A DNA stretch of 64,000 nt from Archaeoglobus sp. JdFR-27 (GTDB lineage: Archaea > Halobacteriota > Archaeoglobi > Archaeoglobales > Archaeoglobaceae), in assembly GCA_002011235.1 (NCBI GenBank), contig MTMO01000034.1:84533-148532 (forward strand). The letters run 5' to 3'. Below, in pieces: positions 30,595 to 38,983 of this stretch (the stretch's first letter is position 1; the number at the start of each line of letters is the position of its first letter). Position numbers and translations under genes: made by a program. A model generated the notes under the pieces. It was not told where the DNA came from and did no database searches. It worked only from the letters and a program-made list of their open reading frames with translations.

Positions 30595-31794
30595 ATGGGT
30601 AAAGCAAAATTCATATCAATTGGAATTTTTGTTTTAATAATTGTTATTGGGTTTATTTTTATTGCTCAAAAAGAATCTAAAGAATCTCAGATAACACGAT
30701 CGCAAAAACCCATAGATAAACTCGTTAATCTAAAACCCACAGATAAATTTGTTAATCAATATCCAAAAATTGCAAGCTGGTTAGCAAAAAAGGAAGAGAT
30801 AATCAAAAGTGGGAAGCCTTATGACTTGGTTATGAGTTCTTGGTTCACTCCTGAAGAAGCTGAAAAGATTAAAAGTAGAAATCCTAATGCAAAACTTTTG
30901 GCAGGGCTTACAATTAGCTGGGTTTACGATGATCATGAATGGATGACATTTTTATCTACTGTTGCCAATTACGGGAAGCGAACTCCAATACAAATAAGTG
31001 AGGATATGTATTTACACAGACAAAACGGTTCAAGATGTGCTTTTGGGTGGAAGTCAGAGAAATTTAAGACAAGTGAGATATATGCAATGGATCCGAGAAA
31101 CGAGCAATGGGTGAATCTAATAGTATCTTTTTACAAAAACGTTTTGGAACAACAGCAGCATGATGGCATTATCGTCGATATGGTTACAGAATGGAGTCCC
31201 TGCCCCGAAGCTATAAGCGATCAAGAGTGGATAGCGGCAAATAAAGAGATAATGGGGAAAATAAAGGCGCTTAACAAAAACAATAAGATTATTATATTCA
31301 ATTCTGGTAGAAATCTACAAGAGATCGACGCTTATGAAGGGTTATTTGATGGATACCTAATGGAGAACTTTTTAGGTAAACAATTTGGTGCAGATTTTGA
31401 TGAAGGTTTAGAAGCAGCAAATGGTGGTTATATTGTTATTTATGCGGTTGATACAGATGACACGGGCGAGAAAGATCTAAAACGTATGAGGCTTGGGTTA
31501 ACATTAAGCTTACTAAACGACAATACCTATTTTACCTATGATTTTGGGCCTCGAAATCATGGACAGGCGTGGTGGTTTAAAGAATATGACGTAAATTTAG
31601 GTAAACCCTTAGGAAAATACTACAAAAAAGATAATGCCTATTGGCGAGAGTTTGAAAATGGGGTTGTTATAAGCTCTCCATACTCCAATGTTAATGTTAA
31701 TTTTGAAGAGGAATATGTTGATATAACAACTGGAATAAAATCAAAATCCTTTACGATTGAAAAAGGGGATGGAAGAATATTCATTAAAAAATGA
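30595..31794 (+). CDS. Membrane-anchored putative glycoside hydrolase (GHL15-like TIM barrel)
   Basis: Protein of 399 residues from ATG 30595 (SD GAGGTG lies just before). One N-terminal membrane segment (FISIGIFVLIIVIGFIFIA) anchors it on the cell surface. The body resembles hypothetical glycosyl hydrolase family 15: PYDLVMSSWFTPEEAEKI, NAKLLAGLTISWVYDDHEWM, YAMDPRNEQWVNLIVSFYKNVL, HDGIIVDMVTEWSPC (candidate acidic catalytic residues D and E), FDGYLMENFLG. The last ~30 residues repeat in a decayed copy at 34120. The substrate is unknown. It starts a run of surface lipoprotein genes. Confidence 0.7.
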   Translation: MGKAKFISIGIFVLIIVIGFIFIAQKESKESQITRSQKPIDKLVNLKPTDKFVNQYPKIASWLAKKEEIIKSGKPYDLVMSSWFTPEEAEKIKSRNPNAKLLAGLTISWVYDDHEWMTFLSTVANYGKRTPIQISEDMYLHRQNGSRCAFGWKSEKFKTSEIYAMDPRNEQWVNLIVSFYKNVLEQQQHDGIIVDMVTEWSPCPEAISDQEWIAANKEIMGKIKALNKNNKIIIFNSGRNLQEIDAYEGLFDGYLMENFLGKQFGADFDEGLEAANGGYIVIYAVDTDDTGEKDLKRMRLGLTLSLLNDNTYFTYDFGPRNHGQAWWFKEYDVNLGKPLGKYYKKDNAYWREFENGVVISSPYSNVNVNFEEEYVDITTGIKSKSFTIEKGDGRIFIKK

Positions 31795-31804
31795 GGTGGT
31801 TAAA

Positions 31805-32815
31805 GTGGTTACGCACGCAAAAACAAGATTGTTTTTGCTCGTGGTAATCGCTGGAATTGTTTTAATCAGCGGGTGTACTCAGCAGAAGAATCAAATGCCA
31901 GTTACAGATGAGTCGCAGAAAGCAAGCCAGCAACAAATATTGGTGGACAGAGAAAGTAAAATTCCTGAAGATGCAATAAAAGTATCCCCAAATACGGATG
32001 TTCATCCACCAAAGCTTCATTCGGATGAGTATGAGCAGCCGGTTCCTTTGCCCTATCCTATCAATACTGCTGGAGCGGAAGATTCTGCTTTCATCACTCC
32101 GGATGGAAAAACACTCTACTTCTTTTTCACACCGGATGTTGATGTTCCACCTGAAAAACAGTTAGTTGACGGGGTTACAGGGATATATGTTTCCAAAAAG
32201 CACAACAATGAATGGAGCAAGCCCGAAAGAATAATCCTGAGCGAGGATGTTGCTTTAGATGGCTGCCCCTTTGTTCAGGGAAATGAGATGTGGTTTTGCT
32301 CCGTGAGAGAGGGGAATTACAGGAGTGTAGATATTTATATTGCAGAATTTAAGGATGGGAAATGGCAGAACTGGAGAAATGCAGGGAAAAAGCTGAATCT
32401 TGATTATGAAATTGGAGAGCTGTATATAACCCCGGATGGAAAAGAGCTTTATTTCCATTCTTCAAGAGAAGGAGGGAAAGGAGGATACGACATCTGGGTT
32501 ACGAGGAGGGTCAACGGTGAGTGGCAGGAGCCTGAGAATATAGAGGCTGTTAACACCCCTGAAAACGAGGGGTGGCCTTTCATCACTCAAGATGGCAAAG
32601 AGCTCTGGTTTACAAGAACCTATAACGGAAGCCCTGCTATTTTCAGATCAAAGAAAGTTAATGGTATGTGGCAAGAACCGGAACTCATAATTTCACAGTT
32701 CGCATCTGAACCCTCTTTGGATGCTAGAGGAAATATCTACTTTGTTCATCATTTCTTTAAAGATGGAAAGATGATTGAAGCTGATATATATGTTGCCAAA
32801 AGAAAAATAAATTAA
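31805..32815 (+). CDS. Beta-propeller (PD40/WD40-like) lipoprotein
   Basis: Lipoprotein of 336 residues. The SD GAGGTGG points to GTG 31805 (VVTHAKTRLFLLVVIAGIVLISGC), ending in the lipobox LISGC; the track start at 31757 is inside the previous gene. The repeats AFITPDGKTLYFFFTPD, LYITPDGKELYFHSSREGGKGGYDIWVTRRVNGEWQEPENI and PFITQDGKELWFTRTYNGSPAIFRSKKVNGMWQEPE are typical TolB/PD40 propeller blades. It probably binds protein or glycan at the surface. It follows the hydrolase by 10 bp, in one operon. Confidence 0.82.
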   Translation: MVTHAKTRLFLLVVIAGIVLISGCTQQKNQMPVTDESQKASQQQILVDRESKIPEDAIKVSPNTDVHPPKLHSDEYEQPVPLPYPINTAGAEDSAFITPDGKTLYFFFTPDVDVPPEKQLVDGVTGIYVSKKHNNEWSKPERIILSEDVALDGCPFVQGNEMWFCSVREGNYRSVDIYIAEFKDGKWQNWRNAGKKLNLDYEIGELYITPDGKELYFHSSREGGKGGYDIWVTRRVNGEWQEPENIEAVNTPENEGWPFITQDGKELWFTRTYNGSPAIFRSKKVNGMWQEPELIISQFASEPSLDARGNIYFVHHFFKDGKMIEADIYVAKRKIN

Positions 32816-32884
32816 GGACGAACAAGGCATCTAGGAAGAGGCAAATAACATTACAAAAGGGGCTATAAATTTTTAATCGGAATT

Positions 32885-34017
32885 TTGGTAGTTGTGGTGG
32901 TCGTGATCAGCGGATGTGCTAAGCAGGAAGAGAACAAACAATCAATACCCGAGAAACCTGCAGAGTCGACATCCGGAGAGGAGAGGCCCGTTAAAAAGCT
33001 TGTATCAATCGTCCCTATGGGTATGAGCATCTTTCCCAAAGGGAAACCATCTGAATGGACAGATGAAAGCTTTACTGAAGCCTTCCAGAGAGCCAGAGAG
33101 GCGGGCATAGGTATTGCGATATGGCGCCATCATTGGGGGGACATAGAGGTCTCGCCGGGCGATTTCAAATGGGCCGACATTGACTATGAGGTCTACAAAA
33201 CAGAACAGCAGGGTTTAAAATATTCTCTCGTAATAGAAATTATTCACACCAATACTCTCGGCAGATTTCCGCATGGAATTTCCTTCACCTCCTTCGACGA
33301 CCCGGATTTTGTAGATGCCTTCAGATCTTTTATTAGAGAGTTGCTCAGCCGCTATCCCGGTAAAATACACTATCTCTGGATCGGCAATGAGGTTGACTGG
33401 TATCTTCATCAAAATAAAGATCAAATTGAGCCTTTCCTGAATTTTTATCAGCAAGTGGAACAGGAAATCAAGTCAATCGACCCGGATATCACCGTTGGTG
33501 TAGTTGGATCCTATCACTTAGCCAGAAACAATAATGAAATCGAATTATTGCAAAGCCTCGCGGAGAAAGGAGATGCCTTCGGGCTAACTCTTTACATGGA
33601 AGACGATAACAGCAGACCTGAGGTTTCAGAAACCCAGAATTATTTTGATCAGATGTTCAGTTATTTCTCCAACAAGAAGATTGCGAATTGAGACTGCATG
33701 GAGTTCTGGAGGGCCAAAGGGTAGTGAAGAAAAACAGGCAACATACGTAAAACAAATTGCCAGAGTGATCGACAGATACGAAGACAGGTTTGAATTTTTC
33801 TCATGGTTCGTACTGTACGATTTTCCAGAAGAAATAAACCGTGAGATAGCAGCGAGTTTTGATGTCGGGTGATACGGAAGTAGGTAGACAGTTTCTCGAT
33901 TGGCAGGGTTCGCTGGGATTGCTGTACAGCGATGGAACTGAAAAACTCGCCTGGCAAGCTTGGAAAGAATTTGTTGCAGGTGGAAAGGATTTGCTGGACA
34001 AGAGAGGTGAAATCTGA
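32885..34017 (+). pseudogene. Clan GH-A glycoside hydrolase lipoprotein, broken by two frameshifts
   Basis: Three reading frames join into one enzyme. Frame 1 (32885-33691) has a lipobox VVISGCA, then GIAIWRHHWGDIEVSPGDFKWADID and YLWIGNEVDWY (the acid/base Glu of clan GH-A). Frame 2 (to 33872) has RIETAWSSGGPKGSEEKQATYVKQIARVIDRYEDRFEFFSWFVLYDF, whose IETAWSS holds the nucleophile Glu. Frame 3 (33871-34017) gives DTEVGRQFLDWQGSLGLLYSDGTEKLAWQAWKEFV. No ATG or GTG precedes the signal peptide; only TTG 32885 is available, inside the hydrophobic core. The gene therefore looks inactive. Intact relatives resemble beta-galactosidase or endo-glycanase-like proteins. Confidence 0.85.
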
Positions 34018-34119
34018 CATCTTCTACACTAACAACATTGATACAGAGACGGCGAAAAATTAGAGAATGCTGGAGAAACTTTGTGGCAAAAAGAGCTTTC
34101 AATAGAACTTGAAGAACCC

Positions 34120-34415
34120 GAAAATACTATAAAAAAGATATGCTTACTGGCGAGAGTTTGAAAACGCATTATTGTAAGCTCTCCATACTCTAGCGTTAAG
34201 GTTAGCTTTGAAGAAGAATACATCGATTCAACATCGGAATGAAATCAAAATACTTTGTGATTGAAAAAGGTGATGGAAGAATATTCATTAAAAAGTGAAC
34301 TAAAATGATTGCACGCATGAAATAAAACTGTTTTCGCTTGCCAATTGCTGAGACTCTCTTAATTAGTGGACTTATTAGGAGAACAAACAATCAATGCAGA
34401 AAAACCTCAAAAGGT
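34120..34415 (+). pseudogene. Decayed partial duplicate of the upstream hydrolase and lipoprotein genes
   Basis: From GAAAATACTATAAAAAAGATATGCTTACTGGCGAG onward the DNA follows 31613-31870 closely: ACTGGCGAGAGTTTGAAAA, AAGCTCTCCATACTC, GATTGAAAAAGGTGATGGAAGAATATTCATTAAAAA. This is the 3' end of the GHL15-like gene plus the start of the next lipoprotein gene. The tail GAACAAACAATCAATGC matches the beginning of the GH-A pseudogene near 32934. Stops and shifts break all frames. The flanks 34018-34119 and 34416-34540 hold nothing I can recognise. Confidence 0.75.
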
Positions 34416-34540
34416 ACTTGGAGGAGACTGTGAAAATTAAGAAAGATGTAACCAACTGCAGTCCATAGAAACAAATAGGATATAACCATCTTTTGAACAT
34501 GATGAGATCAGTAAAATATTAAGTAGAGAAATTGAAATAT

Positions 34541-35284
34541 ATGGATAAGATGAGAGCAATCATTCAAATTGAAAACCTGCACAAAAACTTTGGTAAGACT
34601 CCCGCTTTAAGAGGGATCAGTTTGGAAATTGAACCTGGTGTTTTTGGTCTTCTAGGTCCCAATGGAGCGGGAAAAACAACATTACTAAAAATACTTTTGG
34701 GGTTGATGAGGCCGGATAGCGGATGGGCAAAGATATTCGGCTATGATTGTTTTTCTCAATCTCTCCAAATACGGAAGAAGTTGGGTTATCTTGGAGAGGA
34801 TCAGAGATTTTATGAATATATGAAAGGATCGGAGTATTTGGAGTTTATAGGCTCCATCAAAGGTTTAACAAGAGAAGAAGTAAAATCACAAGTAGAAGAG
34901 ATGCTAGAAAAGGTAAAACTTTCAGAATATGGAGAAAAAAGGATAAAAGAATACTCACAGGGAATGAAACAGCGGCTCGGTCTGGCTCAAGCCTTGATTG
35001 GGAATCCAGAGATTGTAATGCTTGATGAACCCACTTCAAACCTCGATCCCATTGGCAGATACGAGTTTTTGAAAATCATCAAAGAGATTGGAGAAAATGG
35101 TGTGACGGTTATTCTTTCATCCCACATTTTGGGAGAGGTTGAGCAGGTTTGTGACTCACTTGTTTTTCTTAATGAAGGCCAAGTTGTTTATCAGGGTAAG
35201 TGGTCAGAATTGAAGAAAAGATTTCCAGAGCGAAGGTTGCAGGACGTCTTTATCGAAATAATCACTGGTGAGAAAAATGAATAA
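34541..35284 (+). CDS. ABC transporter ATP-binding protein (ABC-2 exporter type)
   Basis: ATPase of 247 residues from ATG 34541 (MDKMRAIIQIENLHKNFGKTPALRGISLEI). Walker A is GLLGPNGAGKTTLL, the signature is YSQGMKQRLGLAQAL, and Walker B IVMLDEPTSNLDP is followed by the switch His in SSHILGEVEQ. The C-terminal region matches the CcmA/NatA-type group. Its stop overlaps the permease start (ATGAATAA), so the two make one exporter. Substrate unknown; the surrounding surface-hydrolase genes are suggestive only. Confidence 0.93.
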   Translation: MDKMRAIIQIENLHKNFGKTPALRGISLEIEPGVFGLLGPNGAGKTTLLKILLGLMRPDSGWAKIFGYDCFSQSLQIRKKLGYLGEDQRFYEYMKGSEYLEFIGSIKGLTREEVKSQVEEMLEKVKLSEYGEKRIKEYSQGMKQRLGLAQALIGNPEIVMLDEPTSNLDPIGRYEFLKIIKEIGENGVTVILSSHILGEVEQVCDSLVFLNEGQVVYQGKWSELKKRFPERRLQDVFIEIITGEKNE

Positions 35285-36590
35285 AATTTTATTAATAGCT
35301 AAGAAAGAGATGAAAAGAAGACTTTTCCTTTCCTTAATGGTTGGAATCATTTTCGGTTTCGTGTCTGCCTTTGCAGGATTAACTTTCTTTGGGGAGTCAA
35401 CGTTAATTTCTTTTGGTATCAGTCTCTTAATCCTGAACTTTGCCCTTTTTTTATTAGGAGCAGATATTATAGCTGAAGAAAAATCAAAAGACACCTTTTC
35501 TTTTCTTCTAACCTTGCCCTTGAGGGATATTGAAATAGTTCTAGGGAAATTGCTAGGTCTTATGATAATTATTGCCCCGGCAATATTAATTAATGTTATT
35601 CTAACTTCCTCCAGGGGAATTTACTTAGGTTTTAATCTTGATTACTTTCTTTCTTTGTCACTTTATCTTTTATTTTCTGCTTCTCTCTTACTTTTTGTCT
35701 CATCCCAATTTCAACGCCTTCCAGCAATCTTTCTTATTTTTTTATTTTACAATATTATTCTTAACATTCCTGGTGCCTTCTGGCTATCCAGAATTGTTAT
35801 AACACCGGAACCTGCTCCTGTTTTCCCTGTCTTTCTCATCATCTTCTCATTTTTGACTCCTCTTTTATTTGGGATAGTTGAGTACATTTCGTTTAAAATG
35901 CCTTTTTTAGCTCCTCAGATTTTGCAAGCCGGTGGCCCGGGAACGATCATCATCATCTTAAAAAGATTGCCTGAAGATTTATCTTTCAGTCTTCTTAATC
36001 TGTTCTCTCCTCTTTGGCATTCCTCCTTATTATTACTCAAAAACTCGCGGTTTTTTGCTGTTTTCGATCTTTCAACACCTCTAGCAGTCTTTTCTATTAT
36101 TTTAACCGTCGTCTTAATTGTTTTATTGATAACTTTCCAATTAAGAAATAGCACAAAGAAAGGCTTACTCATTTTCTTGATAATTGCCCTCTTTCCTACT
36201 ATCTTCGGAATTGTAGCACCATTACAGAAGATAGACCTTGCTAAAGAGCTGGAAAAATTTCAGGAGAACCAGTCTCTCATTGTCCCTCCAATCATGAAGC
36301 CGGAAGAAAGAGCAAATATTCTGAAGGAACTCGGCATAAATGCCAGCGTAAAATATCAGGCAGATGAGGAGATATGTGAGTTGCAAAGAAAAGCGGCAAA
36401 TGCCTTTCTTAGAGGTGATAAAGAGAAAGCCCTAATGTTTTTAGAGGAGCACAGAAAATTGGCTGAGCAGAGAAATTTTACCGAGGCTGTAAAATTAATC
36501 GATGAAATTGCTAAAGCTTTGGAGAGAGATCAGATTGATAGAGTCTTCATTCTAGGTCCTGCTTTGGAACAAATGTATGAGGGATGTTAG
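35277..36590 (+). CDS. ABC-2 type permease with soluble C-terminal extension
   Basis: Membrane subunit of the exporter, 437 residues from ATG 35277 (MNKILLIAKKEMKRRLFLSLMVG). About seven to eight hydrophobic segments, with the ABC-2 block EEKSKDTFSFLLTLPLRDIEIVLGKLLG. After the last membrane segment (about residue 315) there is a charged tail of about 120 residues (AKELEKFQENQSLIVPPIMKPEERANILKELGI, LRGDKEKALMFLEEHRKLAEQRNFTEAVKLIDEIAK) that looks like a helical, TPR-like domain. Most ABC-2 permeases lack this. It could be a binding platform on one membrane face. Confidence 0.85.
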   Translation: MNKILLIAKKEMKRRLFLSLMVGIIFGFVSAFAGLTFFGESTLISFGISLLILNFALFLLGADIIAEEKSKDTFSFLLTLPLRDIEIVLGKLLGLMIIIAPAILINVILTSSRGIYLGFNLDYFLSLSLYLLFSASLLLFVSSQFQRLPAIFLIFLFYNIILNIPGAFWLSRIVITPEPAPVFPVFLIIFSFLTPLLFGIVEYISFKMPFLAPQILQAGGPGTIIIILKRLPEDLSFSLLNLFSPLWHSSLLLLKNSRFFAVFDLSTPLAVFSIILTVVLIVLLITFQLRNSTKKGLLIFLIIALFPTIFGIVAPLQKIDLAKELEKFQENQSLIVPPIMKPEERANILKELGINASVKYQADEEICELQRKAANAFLRGDKEKALMFLEEHRKLAEQRNFTEAVKLIDEIAKALERDQIDRVFILGPALEQMYEGC

Positions 36591-37301
36591 ATTGAAAAAA
36601 CGTTTTTTATTTTTATTTGGTATGTTTTTTGAAGGAACACTTGAGCATTTTATCCTCTCCATAATGAACTCCTCCTTTGCCTGTGGAACAGGTAGAATTT
36701 ATTTAGAACTACTTAAAGATGTTGATGCTTATGGTATTGACATCTCCAAAAACATGTTAGAAGTTTTAAAGAAAAAAGCTAAAGAGCTAAAATTGAAACC
36801 AAAGGTCTATAAAGCGGATATGAGAACTTTTAAACTATCCCATAAGTTTTCTGATAATCATTCCGTTCAGGTCTTTTCTGCATAACTTAACGATTGAGGA
36901 TCAAATTAAAACTTTAATAAATGTAAGAGGTCATCTTGCACCGAATGGAAAAATTAATACTTAATTTCTTTTATCCAAATCCCGAAATCATTCTAAAAAC
37001 TTATGGAAAGGAGATCAAAGAAACGATAAAAACCAAAGACAAAAAACCCATCTTAATCAGTAAGTCTTATTTTGCTGATGAAGTAAATCAAATCGTTGAA
37101 TTTACTAAAAATTTACTAAATACTCTAAAAAATAACAAAACGATCTGAGAGGACAAATTTAGGATTGCTCTCATTTACAAAAGAGAGTATGAGTTATTAT
37201 TACAGCTTGCCGGGTTCAAAAAATGGAAAGCTTGTGGTGGTTTTGATTATCAACCATTAGAATCCCAAAAACAGGAGATGGTTTGGATAATTGAAAAATA
37301 A
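36577..37301 (+). pseudogene. SAM-dependent methyltransferase remnant (frameshifts and in-frame TGA)
   Basis: The first part (36577-36885) has FACGTGRIYLELLKDVDAYGIDISKNMLEVLKKKAKEL and VYKADMRTF, motifs I-III of a class I methyltransferase. After a shift the sequence continues as LTIEDQIKTLINVRGHLAPNGKLILNFFYPNP. A TGA at 37146-37148 then interrupts the frame. Reading through gives EDKFRIALIYKREYELLLQLAGFKKWKACGGFDYQPLESQKQEMVWIIEK and a TAA, the normal C-terminus of the family. Several lesions make this a dead gene. It starts inside the end of the permease gene. Confidence 0.85.
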
Positions 37302-37390
37302 ATTCCACTCTGTTTCTGTACTCTGGTTTGCTATCCATCAATAAGCTGCCATTAAGTTAAATCTAAACCAAAAAACTTTTATTTTGTAAA

Positions 37391-37406
37391 TCGAACATTT
37401 GTTCGA
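37391..37406. promoter_or_regulatory. Palindrome TCGAACA-TT-TGTTCGA over the start of the symporter operon
   Basis: A perfect 7-bp inverted repeat with a 2-bp spacer ends on the A of the ATG at 37406. A TATA-like TTTTATTTTG lies about 25 bp upstream, so transcription probably begins at or near the ATG (leaderless) and a bound repressor would cover the start site. Confidence 0.6.
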
Positions 37407-37549
37407 TGAAGCCTCTGGAAGGTTTGATAGTAATATTGGCAATGGTCGTACCTTTCGTGTTCATCAAAAGTCATGACATGCTTACTTACATATACTGGTG
37501 TTTGGTTGCTTCGGTTTATCTCGCTTACATAGCCTTATCGAGGTGGTAG
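37406..37549 (+). CDS. Small membrane protein, DUF3311-like partner of the SSS symporter
   Basis: Missing from the ORF track. ATG 37406 gives 47 residues, MKPLEGLIVILAMVVPFVFIKSHDMLTYIYWCLVASVYLAYIALSRW, with two membrane segments. Small two-helix proteins of the DUF3311 kind are commonly encoded just before sodium:solute symporters of the pantothenate-permease type. Its end (AGGTGGTAGG) supplies the SD for the symporter start 2 bp after the stop. Confidence 0.75.
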   Translation: MKPLEGLIVILAMVVPFVFIKSHDMLTYIYWCLVASVYLAYIALSRW

Positions 37550-37551
37550 GG

Positions 37552-38925
37552 ATGCTTTACATCATTGCTTTTATCGTTTATGCGATCATAGGAACAGCAA
37601 TTGCGATCTATGCAAAGAGGGGGATAAGAACTCAAGAAGATTACTACATAGGCGGAAGGAGGGTTAGTGGAGCAATTTCGGCCTTAACCTATGCTGCAAC
37701 AACATATTCTGCCTTTATGATGGTGGGACTGGTTGGGTTGAGTTATGCGTCAGGAGTTGGAGCTTTGGGTTTTGAACTCTTCTATCTCGTTGGAACTCTT
37801 CTGCTCCTCTCCTATTATGCTCCAAGAATATGGAAGTTAGGAAAGGATAGAGGGTACATAACCCCCGGCGACATGATCTCAGAAAGATACGGAGCGATGG
37901 TGCCGAAAATTATGGCGGTAATAGTTTCCATAGCCTTAATTCCATACATCTCAGTTCAGCTGATTGGGGTGGCGCTGATAATTGAAAAGAATTCTGGGAT
38001 AAGCTTCATGAACGGAATCTTTCTTGCTGCAATCTTAATAGCCTTCTGGGCCTTTCTTGGTGGGCTTAGGGGGGTTGCTTGGACGGATGCTGTTCAGGGT
38101 GTTTTCATGCTCGTTCTGGCAATATCAGCAGTGATCTGGGTGTATACCTCTGGGTTCTCGGATATCTCTTTTACTCAAGAGGTTCCAAAGCTCGGTGATC
38201 TCCTTGTAGTTCCAAATCGTATATGGACACCTTTAAGATTCATATCGCTCACAGTTCCGTGGTTCTTCTTTGCCCTCACAAATCCTCAGGTTTTCCAGCG
38301 TCTTTATATTCCAAAGAACGAGCACGCAGTTAAGAGAATGGTAATTCTTTTTGGAGTCTTCGGCCTCGTATATACAATCTTGGTTACCTTTTTGGGGTTG
38401 GAATTAAGAGTTATGTCAGAATTAGGGAGTTTTCCACTGATAAAGGACAGAGATGCTGTTACGCCGACTTTACTCGGGATGATGCCCCCAACACTTGGAG
38501 TCCTCCTCTCTCTGAGTATTTTTGCAGCAGCGATTACAACAGCAAATTCAATCGTTTTAACTCTCGCCTCCATGATCTCGAGAGATCTCTTCGGGAGTGA
38601 AAGGATATTCACGGGCAGGGTGCTAATAATTCTGTTAACGATAGCTATCACGGTCTTCGCCCTTCAGAGACCGGGTTATATTGTGGAATTGTCAGTCCTC
38701 AGCTCGACCTTGCTTCTTTGCCAGTTACCCCTTATCCTTGGAGTTTTTCACTGGAAGATAGGAGGCAAAATCTCGGCAAATTTAACACTCATCTCTGGAT
38801 TTTGCTTGGCTGTAGCTTTATTTTATGCAAAAATCAACCCATTAGGGATTCCGGCATCGGTATGGGTTTTTGCAACCTCTTTCTTTATTTTCTTTGTGGC
38901 TGCCAATTTAGAACATCGTAGATAA
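37552..38925 (+). CDS. Sodium:solute symporter (SSS family)
   Basis: Integral membrane importer of 457 residues from ATG 37552 (MLYIIAFIVYAIIGTAIAIYAKRGIRTQEDYYIGGRRVSG). The ORF track starts 54 bp earlier, inside the small partner gene; the SD AGGTGGTAGGG supports 37552. About 12-13 hydrophobic segments and SSS blocks such as YYIGGRRVSGAISALTYAATTYSAFMMVGLVGLSYASG, DMISERYG, WAFLGGLRGVAWTDAVQG and AAITTANSIVLTLASMISRDLF are visible. The substrate (pantothenate, carboxylate or amino acid) cannot be told. Confidence 0.92.
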   Translation: MLYIIAFIVYAIIGTAIAIYAKRGIRTQEDYYIGGRRVSGAISALTYAATTYSAFMMVGLVGLSYASGVGALGFELFYLVGTLLLLSYYAPRIWKLGKDRGYITPGDMISERYGAMVPKIMAVIVSIALIPYISVQLIGVALIIEKNSGISFMNGIFLAAILIAFWAFLGGLRGVAWTDAVQGVFMLVLAISAVIWVYTSGFSDISFTQEVPKLGDLLVVPNRIWTPLRFISLTVPWFFFALTNPQVFQRLYIPKNEHAVKRMVILFGVFGLVYTILVTFLGLELRVMSELGSFPLIKDRDAVTPTLLGMMPPTLGVLLSLSIFAAAITTANSIVLTLASMISRDLFGSERIFTGRVLIILLTIAITVFALQRPGYIVELSVLSSTLLLCQLPLILGVFHWKIGGKISANLTLISGFCLAVALFYAKINPLGIPASVWVFATSFFIFFVAANLEHRR

Positions 38926-38983
38926 AAAATAGGTGAGTTTAATCAAAATCAATCAATCTGATAACCTGAATCATCCGGAGACA

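Noticed and set aside
37146-37148. In-frame TGA read as selenocysteine
   Set aside because: The same gene has an upstream frameshift and lost motifs, so it is a pseudogene; no SECIS-like hairpin was apparent.
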